52,615 bases of DNA from Myxococcales bacterium (GTDB lineage Bacteria > Myxococcota > Polyangia > HGW-17 > SLPX01). Below the pieces are notes generated by a model, which worked only from the letters and a program-made list of their open reading frames with translations, searched no databases and was not told where the DNA came from. The stretch spans positions 1-52,615 of the forward strand of contig SLPX01000167.1 in assembly GCA_007131745.1 (NCBI GenBank), read 5' to 3'. The position numbers were made by a program, and so were the translations under genes. Shown here piece by piece: positions 1-9,764 of the stretch (position 1 is its first letter; each line of letters starts with the position of its first letter).

Positions 1-1
1 G

Positions 2-3000
2 CTGATCTGCCACGGAGCGGTGGGTCCGCAGCCGGAAGTATGCGATGGGTTGGACAATGATTGCGACGGGGTAACCGACAATGATCCCATGGACGCGGGG
101 GGATCCTGCGGTTCGGATGTGGGTGAATGTCAGGCCGGTGTCATGGTGTGCCAAGACGGCGGTCTGGTATGCCAGGGCGCGGTGGGTCCGCAACCCGAAG
201 TGTGCGACGGCAGGGACAACGACTGCAACGGCTTGATAGACGACAATCCCATAGACGAAGGCGGCGTATGCGGTTCCAGCGTGGGGGAGTGCGAACCGGG
301 AGTTTACGTATGCGTGGGCGGATCGCTTATCTGCCAGGGCGCGGTGGGTCCGCAACCGGAAATTTGCGACGGCAAGGACAATGACTGCGACGGAGTGATC
401 GATAACGGGAATCCAGGGGGCGGAGGAGCCTGCGGAATTACCGATGTGGGAAGATGCGAACTCGGCGTGCTGGAGTGCATAGCAGGAAGCCTCGTATGCG
501 TGGGCGCGGTGAATCCACAACCTGAATCATGCAACTGCATGGATGATGATTGCGATGGAGTAACGGATAATGACGCCTATTGCCCCGAGCCTTTTGAATG
601 CATTGACTGCGCATGCCGCCTGCCCTGCACTCCCGGGGAGTTCGAGTGTCCAGGGGGAATGGTTTGCGACGACGGTTATTGTGTGGCCACACCTTGCTAC
701 GGAGTGGTTTGTCAACCTGGGGAAGTATGTGTCGATGGCGAGTGCGTGGCGCTTTGCGATATCATGGAATGCCCTGACGGGTATTTCTGCGAGGAGGGCC
801 GGTGCATCGAGGATAATTGTTACGGGTACGGATGTCCGGGCGAGGAGATCTGCCTGGACGGCGAATGTGTCGCGGATCCATGTGAAGACGTGGTCTGTGG
901 AGACGGCCGGTTCTGCCGCATGGGAGATTGCGTGGAAACGTGCGAAAGGGTTGTGTGCGGAGAAGGAAGGTCCTGCATAGACGGTGTGTGCGTGGACGAT
1001 TCCTGCGCGGGAGTGGAGTGTCAAAGTGGATATGAATGCATAAATGGAGAGTGCGTTCTCAACCCGTGCAGAGGAGTTGAGTGCGGAGAAGGCAGAGTTT
1101 GCGTGGAAGGACGGTGCGTGGACGATCCTTGCCGGGGGGTGACCTGCCCACTTGGAGGAGTGTGCGTAAACGGCCAATGCATGGATCCTCAGGGAGTCAT
1201 TCCCGGCAAAGAAGGAGACAAAGTTTTGAGCGCCGGCGCGGGCGGATGTACATGCAGCGCGGGAGGCGCGGGCGAATCTTCCAAAAGCTTTTTCTGGATG
1301 GTTTTATTGTTGTCCTTGATTCTTTTGAAAAGAATCGGAATTCGCAAGAACCATTGTAGTTCGGTACGTTTGAACACTCAAAAGAAACACGGCGAAAAGA
1401 GGTCCATAAAAAACTTCATCCGGGTTTTTCTTATTGCATCCGGGCTCACGGCAGTGATTTCCACCGGGTGTGACATGACTCCGTATCAGTTCGATGGAAC
1501 CGACGACTATGTTCCCGAGGTGGATTCAGGCATCGAAGTGGATGCATATGATTGCGTGATAACAAACGGCGGGGTTGAAATATGCGACGGCAGGGACAAC
1601 AACTGCAACGGGATCACCGACGAGGGATTTGATCTCGAGCGGGATCCTGAAAACTGCGGTGCTTGCGGAAACAGCTGCGCGCTTCCGGGAGCGTACACCG
1701 ACTGCCGAAACGGTGAATGCGTATTTTTGGGGTGCGAGCCGGGTTATCATGACCTCAATGACGACCTGGAAGACGGATGCGAGTATTACTGTATCCCTTC
1801 AAACGGAGGGGTCGAAGCATGTGACGGGCTGGACAATAATTGCAACGGGCTTACCGACGAGGGGTTTGACCTGCAAAATGATCCCCTGAATTGCGGAGCT
1901 TGCGGAGTCGTTTGCGCTTTCAACAACGCTGAATCCGAATGCCGGGAAGGGGTGTGTGAGATCGTTTCATGCTTTGAGGGTTTCATAGACCTGAACGGTT
2001 TGAAAGAAGACGGTTGCGAATATGCGTGCGTCGAAACAAACGGCGGAGTCGAGATATGCGACGGCCGCGATAATGATTGCAACGGCCTGATAGACGATAA
2101 CGTGGATACGTCTTCCGATATAATGAATTGCGGCGCATGCGGTAACGTGTGCAGTCGACCTAACGCGGTGACCGATTGCATAAACGGGGTTTGTGAAATT
2201 ATTTCATGCGCGGAAGGCTACGTGGACTTAAACGGCGATCCTGACGACGGATGCGAATACGCTTGCGTCGTGACAAACGGCGGGGTCGAGATATGCGACG
2301 GAATCGACAACGCGTGTGACGGCTTAATTGACAACAACCCGGTTGATGCAGGCGGACCCTGCGGATCGTCCGTGGGTGAATGCGAGCAGGGAGTCTGGGT
2401 TTGTTCTGCAGGCACCTTGATATGCTCGGGAGGAAGAGGTCCGCAACCGGAAGTTTGCGACGGCAGAGACAACGACTGTGACGGCTTGACCGACAATGCC
2501 ACCATAGATTCCGGCGGACCTTGCGGCACCAACGTGGGAGAGTGCCAGATGGGAACCCTTGTATGCGAAAACGCGGTATTGGAATGCCAGGGAGGTGTGG
2601 GGCCCCAACCGGAAGTTTGCGACGGCAGGGACAACGACTGCGACGGCTTGGTCGACAACAACCCGGTTGACACCGGAGGCGTCTGCGGAACGGATGTGGG
2701 TGAATGTCAAACCGGGATATGGACGTGTTATGCGGGAAGCCGTGTGTGCGCGGGAAGCATCGGTCCCAAGCCGGAAGTTTGCGACGGCAAAGACAACGAT
2801 TGTGACGGGTTGACCGACAACAACACGGTTGATTCCAACCACTTGTGCGGAAGCTCGGTAGGGGAATGTCAGTTCGGTTCTACTGCTTGTGTAAGCGGAG
2901 TTTTGATTTGTGATGGAGAAATAGGGCCGGAACCCGAGGTGTGTGACGGCAGAGACAACGACTGCAACGGACTCATAGATGACAACACCCTCGGATCAGG

Positions 3001-4507
3001 CGAGGTTTGCGGTGTCACCGATGTCAGCCATTGTCAATTCGGCGTGACCGAGTGCATAAACGGAACCATGGTCTGCGTGGGCAACATCGACCCGGAACCT
3101 TTCGATGTTTGCGACGGCATCGACAACGACTGCGACGGGATAACAGATCCTGATGGCTGCGTGGATGTCGTCGCGTCGGACATCCGGCTCGATGATGCAA
3201 CAAACCCGGGGCAGTACAATTCAATTCAGGTCAACATGGCGGCTTCAGGAGATCGCATTCATGTTGTTTGGCTGGATTCACGCGGCGGCCGCGCCCAGAT
3301 ATTTCACACGTGTTCCACGGACGGCGGTCTGAGCTGGATTACCGAAGAAAGACTTGATTCAGGCACCTCCCACTCCGTCAAGCCCAAGGTGTTGATGGAT
3401 CCCGCGGGATGGGTGTATGTGGCCTACGAAGACTTTCAGGGCACCAACTACCGCAGGATACTTTTCCGCCGCGCGGCCTCGTGCGGCGCCGGAGAATTCG
3501 AATCCATAACCCGTCTGGATGCTACCAACACTCAAGACTCTCTCAACATCGACATGGCCGCGGACGGATTCGGCAACGTGTTTGTGGTCTGGGAAGATTT
3601 CGTTGAAGGGGCCGGGTTTGACGACTCCTACAGAAACATAAGGCTCGCGGCCTCGAATAACTACGGAGAGAACTGGACTTCGGCTTCACCGGCCCGGGTC
3701 AACCAGGCGCCGGCCGATCCGGTGGATGCATTCACCACGTCCGCGCGAGTGGCCGCCGCGGCCGGCGGACGCGCGTCCGTTGTGTGGGCGGACGCGCGAC
3801 ACGGCGCCGCGGAAATCTATTACAATCATTCCGACGACTCCGGGCAAACCTTTCTCTTGGATGATATACGCATCTCCACCGGAACGCCCGGCGCGGCTTC
3901 ATCCAAGTTCCCCAGGATAGTTGCAAATGAAACCGGGGATCTCACGGTGGCATGGGAAGATCTAAGGCGCGGGTTTTCGGATATTCGTTACAATTATTCC
4001 TCCAACAACGGGGATACTTGGCAGATCTCCGATCTCCAACTCGACTGGGACAAGGGGGATCATCATTCGTACGAGATTTCCCTCGTACGAGGCGAAGGCG
4101 ACCTTGTACACGCGGGATGGCGGGATTTCAGGGAGGGTTTACCGCGGGTAAGAGTCGCTACTTCGCCCGACAATGGAGTGACTTTCGGTTCGGGCCTGAG
4201 AGCTTCTTTTTCACCCTGTTCGGCCACGGAACCTCAACTCGCAGCGGACCGGGCCGGAAAGGTATTCGTGGCTTTTGCGTGCAATCCCGACGGAATGAGG
4301 GATATCTTTTTGAATTTCTCCCTGGACAGCGGCTGGAGTTTCCAGCCGCATGACATTCGCATGGATGTCTCCACCGCGCCCGGAAGCGTGGATTGCATCA
4401 CTCCCAGGCTCGCAGCGGGAGCGGATGGAAACGCGTACGTGGTATGGGTCGACACCCGGGCAAACGGCATTGTGGGCGACATCTATTTCAATTACGTCGA
4501 AGAATAG
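2..4507 (+). CDS. Giant Cys-rich MopE-repeat surface protein with C-terminal BNR/sialidase-like propeller (5' partial, probably two genes fused)
   Basis: The frame is open to the window edge, so the true start lies upstream. Four CDGxDNDCDG units (MopE, putative metal-binding type) open the protein, followed by many short CxGVxCxxGxxCxxGxCV units to about 1190. A CTCSAGGAG motif, a hydrophobic stretch and basic residues (1249-1350) then look like a MYXO-CTERM-type anchor. In the same frame a second signal peptide ending VISTGC follows (about 1400-1475), then nine more MopE units, Cys-rich spacers containing NCGACG, and from about 3170 a propeller with repeated VVWxDxR and DGGxSW motifs, typical of BNR/sialidase repeats. 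No catalytic sialidase set was identified. It is probably exported and surface-bound. The middle anchor plus second signal peptide suggest two adjacent genes joined by loss of a stop, or by a sequencing frameshift. Confidence 0.8.
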   Translation: MICHGAVGPQPEVCDGLDNDCDGVTDNDPMDAGGSCGSDVGECQAGVMVCQDGGLVCQGAVGPQPEVCDGRDNDCNGLIDDNPIDEGGVCGSSVGECEPGVYVCVGGSLICQGAVGPQPEICDGKDNDCDGVIDNGNPGGGGACGITDVGRCELGVLECIAGSLVCVGAVNPQPESCNCMDDDCDGVTDNDAYCPEPFECIDCACRLPCTPGEFECPGGMVCDDGYCVATPCYGVVCQPGEVCVDGECVALCDIMECPDGYFCEEGRCIEDNCYGYGCPGEEICLDGECVADPCEDVVCGDGRFCRMGDCVETCERVVCGEGRSCIDGVCVDDSCAGVECQSGYECINGECVLNPCRGVECGEGRVCVEGRCVDDPCRGVTCPLGGVCVNGQCMDPQGVIPGKEGDKVLSAGAGGCTCSAGGAGESSKSFFWMVLLLSLILLKRIGIRKNHCSSVRLNTQKKHGEKRSIKNFIRVFLIASGLTAVISTGCDMTPYQFDGTDDYVPEVDSGIEVDAYDCVITNGGVEICDGRDNNCNGITDEGFDLERDPENCGACGNSCALPGAYTDCRNGECVFLGCEPGYHDLNDDLEDGCEYYCIPSNGGVEACDGLDNNCNGLTDEGFDLQNDPLNCGACGVVCAFNNAESECREGVCEIVSCFEGFIDLNGLKEDGCEYACVETNGGVEICDGRDNDCNGLIDDNVDTSSDIMNCGACGNVCSRPNAVTDCINGVCEIISCAEGYVDLNGDPDDGCEYACVVTNGGVEICDGIDNACDGLIDNNPVDAGGPCGSSVGECEQGVWVCSAGTLICSGGRGPQPEVCDGRDNDCDGLTDNATIDSGGPCGTNVGECQMGTLVCENAVLECQGGVGPQPEVCDGRDNDCDGLVDNNPVDTGGVCGTDVGECQTGIWTCYAGSRVCAGSIGPKPEVCDGKDNDCDGLTDNNTVDSNHLCGSSVGECQFGSTACVSGVLICDGEIGPEPEVCDGRDNDCNGLIDDNTLGSGEVCGVTDVSHCQFGVTECINGTMVCVGNIDPEPFDVCDGIDNDCDGITDPDGCVDVVASDIRLDDATNPGQYNSIQVNMAASGDRIHVVWLDSRGGRAQIFHTCSTDGGLSWITEERLDSGTSHSVKPKVLMDPAGWVYVAYEDFQGTNYRRILFRRAASCGAGEFESITRLDATNTQDSLNIDMAADGFGNVFVVWEDFVEGAGFDDSYRNIRLAASNNYGENWTSASPARVNQAPADPVDAFTTSARVAAAAGGRASVVWADARHGAAEIYYNHSDDSGQTFLLDDIRISTGTPGAASSKFPRIVANETGDLTVAWEDLRRGFSDIRYNYSSNNGDTWQISDLQLDWDKGDHHSYEISLVRGEGDLVHAGWRDFREGLPRVRVATSPDNGVTFGSGLRASFSPCSATEPQLAADRAGKVFVAFACNPDGMRDIFLNFSLDSGWSFQPHDIRMDVSTAPGSVDCITPRLAAGADGNAYVVWVDTRANGIVGDIYFNYVEE
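1249..1477 (+). other. Internal sorting tail followed by second signal peptide: probable gene-gene junction
   Basis: Within the open frame, a GC-rich Cys motif, a hydrophobic segment (FFWMVLLLSLILL) and basic residues end near 1350. A stop (TAG, 1357-1359) lies one frame away. In the long frame, a basic stretch then precedes a hydrophobic signal ending STGC (about 1475). A TTG at 1370 is the nearest plausible start for a second gene. One indel near 1350 would separate two ordinary genes. Confidence 0.6.
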
Positions 4508-4516
4508 CGCTGCACT

Positions 4517-4550
4517 TTGACAAAGAGTTTCGGTTTGAAGTTTGATTATC
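4517..4550 (+). promoter_or_regulatory. Possible sigma70-like promoter upstream of the SPASM radical SAM gene
   Basis: A perfect TTGACA lies at 4517-4522 in the 101-bp gap after the MopE gene. The best -10-like hexamer (TTTGAT, 18 bp downstream) is poor, so only the -35 resemblance is firm. Confidence 0.25.
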
Positions 4551-4608
4551 AACAATCCTTGAATAAGGCTGGGGGATGCGCGGCTCATGTTTACCGGAGG
4601 CTCGGCCG

Positions 4609-6579
4609 ATGAGCAAATCCGTGGCAACCAGGCGGACGCCGAAGAGCAAAAAAAGAGTAGGCGCGGATAAAAGGCTCAACGTAATCTTGAAGGTTTGCAA
4701 TTCATGCAACGCCGCGTGCACCTTTTGTTCAATTGGGCCGTCGGGCAAAATGAAGATGTCCCTCGCTGATTTCGAATTCCTGGTGGGAAAGCTTGAGCGT
4801 TTGATCGAAAACCGGCGGCTCGAACATCTCAAGTTGACCTTTCACGGCGGGGAACCGACGATGATGGGCGCGGACTGGTATGATAAAGCCTGCGCTCTCG
4901 CCTCCAAGCTACCGGTGGGACTGCAATTCAACATGCAGTCCAATCTCATCTCGTTTCCCCTTTCCATGATAGATGTTTCGTTGCGATACGGAATCCGCGT
5001 GGGGTCGTCCATTGATCCTCTTTTCGGTGAAAGGCGAACGCTCAAAAACAAGGACGCGTTTCCCGCCTGGCTGGAAACATACCAGCGGTTGAACGAAGCC
5101 GGAATGAGAGTGCATCCGATATTTGTGGTGACGGCAAAGGCCCTGAACCATCCCGAAAAATTGTACCAAATAGCGGAATCCTTGGGTTCCGTGACCTCGA
5201 GCCGTTTCGTGCTGCAGGTGAATCCTGTATATCCGCAGGGAAAAGCATCCGCCGCGGATGGCCTCCTGATGGAACCGGAAGATCTCGGCCGTTATTTCGT
5301 GGAATTGATCAGCATATGGAACCAACGGGGAAGGTCGGTAAGATTGCTTCCGATAGAAAACTTTTATCATCTTTTTGCCGGCGGAAAGGGGCTTTCTTTT
5401 CCGTGTACTTTCGGCGGAAATTGCACGTGGAGTCATGTCGGGGTGAACTATGATCTTCGCGTGGCCGGCTGCGGGCGGCGGTTGGATTCGGAAAAATATA
5501 TGGGGTCTCTCCGCACAGACGAGTTTGTGGACATCCTGGAAAACAGCGAGGAAAACATTCAGATCCGACAACGGACCGATTGCTTGAAAAAAGGTCCGTG
5601 TAAAGGATGCGAGTTCTTCAACTTGTGTCGCGGCGGTTGTCCTGACGACGCGGAATTGACCGCCGGAGATTTCATGAACCCTCATTATTATTGCAAAGGT
5701 TGGAAGCTGTTTTTCAAGGAAACGCGGAATTCGGCCGAAACCCTTTGTTCGGAACCGGAACCGCTCAATAGGGTCCGAATCAAGGACGCGGACATGCCGA
5801 TTGTGGTGGGCACGGACCCGGATTATCTTGGTGGCGATTTCCGAACCGACCGGGCGAACGGCGCGCATGAAAAGTGGCTGCTTCCCACGGAGGACGACGA
5901 CCCTCTACGTGTTGACACTCCACTCCAAAAACTGTTGGGGCGCGGGGTCCGCATGTTGAGAATATGGGTTGAAAACCACCGAGTCTCTTCGCTTGAGCCA
6001 TGGCGGAACTTGTTGCATTCGCCCGTTGTAAGGGTGGTCCTGTTTCAAACCGAAGGTCTTGAAAAAGCATCTCTGTTCCTTGATCGGCTGGGAGCGACGA
6101 TCATTCACTACCTGCCCACAATAGCGGGCAAGGAAAATTGGGACGAGGAAGTACGGCTTGTTTTGAAAAGATTTTTGCACGATTCCAACTGGAAATCCCA
6201 GGTTTATCCTTACACGTGGATGCTTGCAAACACCATACACAAACACGCTGCGCCGATTTCCGATCGTTGGGGAATGTACCCCGCGGCCGGTAAAATCATC
6301 CTTCAACCCGGATTGTACGAAGCGGTTCATCCTTCCGAACTGTTGGGTGAAATCGAATCGTTGGAAAAAAGCGCGGCGCGCGGCGGCGGCTCATGGCTGC
6401 GTCTTCACAGGAAATGCTTGGAATGTTCTTTTTTCAGGATCTGCGGAGCACACCTGGCGCCGGATCGAGGGCCTTGTTCAAAAAAGCTGCAAAGCCTCGC
6501 AGAAACGATATATAAAGAGGGACAAAAGCTGCTCGATGAAATCGCCGGCGATCAAAACCTTCATGATCCTCGGAAATAG
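4609..6579 (+). CDS. Radical SAM/SPASM domain protein with extra C-terminal cysteine cluster
   Basis: A 656-residue enzyme. The radical SAM signature CNAACTFC lies at residues 33-40 and a GGEP motif near residue 80. A SPASM-type auxiliary-cluster region (CGRR..., CLKKGPCKGC, CRGGC) spans about residues 287-350, as in anaerobic sulfatase-maturase-like enzymes. The last 300 residues form an extension ending in a second Cys group (CLECSFFRICG ... CSKK, about 600-624), which could hold another Fe-S cluster. ATG 4609 is chosen because GGAGG lies eight bases upstream; an in-frame ATG at 4576 has poorer spacing. It is followed 21 bp later by a permease gene, so they are likely cotranscribed. The substrate is unknown; modification of a peptide or protein is the usual role of SPASM enzymes. 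No obvious precursor peptide is adjacent. Confidence 0.88.
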   Translation: MSKSVATRRTPKSKKRVGADKRLNVILKVCNSCNAACTFCSIGPSGKMKMSLADFEFLVGKLERLIENRRLEHLKLTFHGGEPTMMGADWYDKACALASKLPVGLQFNMQSNLISFPLSMIDVSLRYGIRVGSSIDPLFGERRTLKNKDAFPAWLETYQRLNEAGMRVHPIFVVTAKALNHPEKLYQIAESLGSVTSSRFVLQVNPVYPQGKASAADGLLMEPEDLGRYFVELISIWNQRGRSVRLLPIENFYHLFAGGKGLSFPCTFGGNCTWSHVGVNYDLRVAGCGRRLDSEKYMGSLRTDEFVDILENSEENIQIRQRTDCLKKGPCKGCEFFNLCRGGCPDDAELTAGDFMNPHYYCKGWKLFFKETRNSAETLCSEPEPLNRVRIKDADMPIVVGTDPDYLGGDFRTDRANGAHEKWLLPTEDDDPLRVDTPLQKLLGRGVRMLRIWVENHRVSSLEPWRNLLHSPVVRVVLFQTEGLEKASLFLDRLGATIIHYLPTIAGKENWDEEVRLVLKRFLHDSNWKSQVYPYTWMLANTIHKHAAPISDRWGMYPAAGKIILQPGLYEAVHPSELLGEIESLEKSAARGGGSWLRLHRKCLECSFFRICGAHLAPDRGPCSKKLQSLAETIYKEGQKLLDEIAGDQNLHDPRK

Positions 6580-6600
6580 AAACTTTTTTTGGATGGATCC

Positions 6601-7725
6601 ATGGACAGTACTACAGCGATTCGAAAAAAGCCCCAGTGGTTATATGTCGCCGCCGCGATGGTGGTCATACTCGCAGGATTGAAGATAGCCGCGCCTTTGA
6701 TAATCCCTTTTTTGCTGGCAATTTTTCTTTCTCTTTTAGGCGCTCCGGTGGTGATCTGGCTGCAGCGACGACGGATTCCCACCGCTGTTGCAGTTTCCGG
6801 GGTTGTTTTGGGAATGATCGGCTTTGTCGCAATCCTGGGGATCCTGGTGGGTAGTTCGGTTTCACAGCTGACATACATGATTCCCAAGTACCAGGAGCGT
6901 TTCCGCGTTCTCGTGCTTTCCGCGACCGGGTGGCTGGAACATCGCGGAATCCCGGTATCGGGAAGACTGCTCATCGACGCAATGGACCCTGGAATGGTGA
7001 TGGGCCTCGTGGGGGGAACCCTGAAAGGGCTGGCCGCGGCTTTGTCCAATTTTGTTCTTGTTATTCTTACGGTGACATTCATTCTCCTGGAAGTATCGGG
7101 GTTTCCCGCTAAACTCAGGGCAGCTCTCGGAGACGGGGAAGCCGATTTGAGCAGGTATTCCCGGGTAGCGTCCGATGTAAAAAAATATCTCGTGTACAAA
7201 ACAGCGATCAGCTTATTGACAGGCGTCTTGGCCGCCGGTTGGACGGCCTTGCTGGGAGTGGATTTTCCCATCCTTTGGGGCTTGCTCGCCTTTTTGTTGA
7301 ACTATATCCCGAATCTCGGATCCATTCTGGCCGCGATTCCGCCGGTTCTGCTTTGCCTTTTAATGCAGGGAGTCATGAGGGCGGTCGTTCTCCTGGGCGG
7401 TTACGTGGCGCTAAACATGGTGCTCGGCAATTTCTTGGAGCCCATGCTGATGGGACGGAAATTGGGGCTTTCGACTCTCGTGGTGTTTGTATCCCTGATA
7501 TTTTGGGGCTGGCTATGGGGACCGGTCGGCATGCTGCTCTCAGTGCCGCTTTCCATGGTTGTTAAGATTTCGCTGGACAACAGCAAAAACTACCGCTGGG
7601 CGGCCGTGCTCCTTGGTTCAAAAGTAGAAACAAAGCCACGAAAAGCCGGGGTGATCGCCGACAGCCTGGAATCTTTCGTGAAATCCGTCCGCCGGGATAC
7701 CGGCAGTGAATCCAAAAAAAAATAA
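6601..7725 (+). CDS. AI-2E family transporter (PerM/YdiK-like permease)
   Basis: A 374-residue integral membrane protein of the AI-2E exporter/PerM superfamily. An N-terminal helix pair (PLIIPFLLAIFLSLLGAPV) is followed by a soluble middle region and a C-terminal set of helices with the family-typical NYIPNLGSILAAIPP and a GNFLEPMLMG segment. Length is normal for the family. The start is taken at ATG 6601; a TTG four codons upstream is also open. It lies 21 bp after the SPASM gene on the same strand. The C-terminus is basic (SKKK). Substrates vary widely in this family (signals, ions, small molecules), and nothing here tells which is moved. Confidence 0.88.
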   Translation: MDSTTAIRKKPQWLYVAAAMVVILAGLKIAAPLIIPFLLAIFLSLLGAPVVIWLQRRRIPTAVAVSGVVLGMIGFVAILGILVGSSVSQLTYMIPKYQERFRVLVLSATGWLEHRGIPVSGRLLIDAMDPGMVMGLVGGTLKGLAAALSNFVLVILTVTFILLEVSGFPAKLRAALGDGEADLSRYSRVASDVKKYLVYKTAISLLTGVLAAGWTALLGVDFPILWGLLAFLLNYIPNLGSILAAIPPVLLCLLMQGVMRAVVLLGGYVALNMVLGNFLEPMLMGRKLGLSTLVVFVSLIFWGWLWGPVGMLLSVPLSMVVKISLDNSKNYRWAAVLLGSKVETKPRKAGVIADSLESFVKSVRRDTGSESKKK

Positions 7726-7835
7726 ATTCCCCGGATCAAAAAGAGAAGCACTGGAGTATAACCAATCTAAAAAACGCCTTTTACCCCATGAATCACGGTG
7801 GTATAAGTCCGGTGACTAAAAAAGGAGTTAGAAAT

Positions 7836-9713
7836 ATGTTCAGAAAAAGCGTTTTGGTTTTGTCAGGTTGTTTGTTGATTGCAGCGGGTTGCGGTTACGA
7901 AGGCGGTTACGGAGGGAACACGGAGGATTACAATCAACCGATTGTAGGAGGAACACCCGAAAGCGGTTGGAGCAACGTGGGAGCGCTGACTGTTATGCAT
8001 CCGGGATACGGCTACCTGGGTTCTTTTTGCACGGGCACGGTGATAGCGCCGCAGTGGGTGCTCACCGCGGGACATTGCCTGGAAAACGACATGGGAGGCA
8101 TGATTCCGCTTACACCCGGTATCGTGAGGTTTTACGTTGGATCCAACGCAAACAGTCCCGCGCCCGGTTCATTGCATGAAGTGGACGCGTTTTTTGTTCA
8201 TCCGAGCTATTCGGATAATCCACTGTTGAACGACATAGCGCTGGTTCGGTTGAAACAACCCATTGCGGGGGTCACTCCGACATCCATCAATACTGCGGCG
8301 ATGCAAGGATCCTGGGTCGGCGCGTATTTGTTGTATGTCGGTTTCGGCGTAAACGACGGGGTAAACTCCACGGGAGGCGGAATAAAACGAAGGGGCGAAA
8401 TCAAGATTCACGGTATAGACACAAGAACGTATACGAGCATCGCGGACGAGGGCGTGGGAGTTTGTTACGGAGATTCGGGAGGGCCGGGACTCGGGTATTT
8501 TACTGATGAAACCTGGCGCGTCGTCGGAGTCAATTCAGCCACGTCCGGCGGTCATACTGATCCATGTTTGGGATATGGCATTCACACGAGGGTGGATTAT
8601 TACGACACGTGGATCAGTAGCATTACGGGTGGTCAATTGCCCGATTGCAATGATGATCCGAATATGTGTTTCTGCGCGGATGCATGTCTTGCAAATGGAA
8701 CCTGTGACAACTCTCTGTGCGAAATCTACAGTTGTGCGCAGATATACATGTGCATGGGCGGCTGCAGTGAAAACGACGACGGGTGTTACGTGGACTGTTA
8801 CCTCAAGGGAACAAGCCAGGGACGCGCTGATTTCGATGCGATAAACCATTGCGCGCATGCAAACAACTGCTTTGAAGCCGCTGATTATCAGGTATGCATG
8901 GAAACGAACTGCCAGGGTGTGCTGGATGATTGCTTCGAAGCATCGACCGGGGACCTGACTTGCGAGGAGATGTATGAGTGTTTCGGCGATTGTCAAGAAG
9001 GGGATCAGGCATGTACATGGGCCTGCTACGAATCGGGAACCGCGGAAGCGCAGCAGCAGTACAATGATATGGCCGAGTGCTTTGAGACTCAGTGCGGCGG
9101 AATCGACGATCAGGATCAATGGTTAAATTGCGTTTACACCAATTGCGCTGAAGAACTCGAAGGCTGTTTCATTCCGGACAACTGTAATATCCTGGGTGGT
9201 GATTGCGGTTCGGACAGGGCATGTTACCCTACGCCCGGAGGAAACACCAATTGTTATAATTCGGACGGCGTGGGGCTTGGCGAATCATGCGATCCCAACT
9301 TGACGGATCGCCTGAGTTGCGGCGACGGCTTGGTTTGCGCTTCCTGGAAGGGAAATGTCTGTGTGCAGTTCTGCTTTGAGAATGTTCATTGCGGAACCGA
9401 TGAAACGTGCTCGGTCCCGATTTTCCAAGACATCGATGATTTGGGATATTGCGATTCCGGAGGTTCGCCGTCCGGAGATGCATCTGTTCCGGACGGCTGG
9501 GTTCCATCCGGCGACGGAGGGTGGCACACCGACGATGGTGGAATCGGATCGCCGGACGGACACGTGCATAACGGCGAAGCGACCGGAGGAGACGGCGGAT
9601 GCGGGTGCAGGGCGAGCGGAAAAGATTCCGCGCCTTCTCTTTTCCTGCTTTTGACCGCTCTTTTCGGCCTGCTTGTAGTTAGAAAGCGCTCCTGCTTTCA
9701 AACCGGGCGATAG
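7836..9713 (+). CDS. Secreted trypsin-like serine protease lipoprotein with Cys-rich repeats and MYXO-CTERM-like tail
   Basis: A 625-residue S1-family protease. Its lipoprotein signal peptide ends LLIAAGC (residue 19 Cys region). A mature-type IVGGTPES start is followed by the catalytic triad motifs TAGHC (His), DIALVRL (Asp) and GDSGGP (Ser), all present. After the protease domain come several Cys-rich units of the CxxxYxCxxxC type, then a Gly/Asp-rich linker. The C-terminus has GCGCR, a hydrophobic segment (LFLLLTALFGLLVV) and RKR, resembling the MYXO-CTERM sorting signal. ATG 7836 is chosen for AAAGGAG eight bases upstream; the frame extends further upstream without a comparable site. It probably acts at the cell surface or is released. 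Having both a lipobox and a C-terminal sorting-like tail is unusual. Confidence 0.9.
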   Translation: MFRKSVLVLSGCLLIAAGCGYEGGYGGNTEDYNQPIVGGTPESGWSNVGALTVMHPGYGYLGSFCTGTVIAPQWVLTAGHCLENDMGGMIPLTPGIVRFYVGSNANSPAPGSLHEVDAFFVHPSYSDNPLLNDIALVRLKQPIAGVTPTSINTAAMQGSWVGAYLLYVGFGVNDGVNSTGGGIKRRGEIKIHGIDTRTYTSIADEGVGVCYGDSGGPGLGYFTDETWRVVGVNSATSGGHTDPCLGYGIHTRVDYYDTWISSITGGQLPDCNDDPNMCFCADACLANGTCDNSLCEIYSCAQIYMCMGGCSENDDGCYVDCYLKGTSQGRADFDAINHCAHANNCFEAADYQVCMETNCQGVLDDCFEASTGDLTCEEMYECFGDCQEGDQACTWACYESGTAEAQQQYNDMAECFETQCGGIDDQDQWLNCVYTNCAEELEGCFIPDNCNILGGDCGSDRACYPTPGGNTNCYNSDGVGLGESCDPNLTDRLSCGDGLVCASWKGNVCVQFCFENVHCGTDETCSVPIFQDIDDLGYCDSGGSPSGDASVPDGWVPSGDGGWHTDDGGIGSPDGHVHNGEATGGDGGCGCRASGKDSAPSLFLLLTALFGLLVVRKRSCFQTGR

Positions 9714-9764
9714 AATCATTGAAAGCCGTCCTTTTTTATTCCTGTTGAAAAGAAAGTTTTAGAG

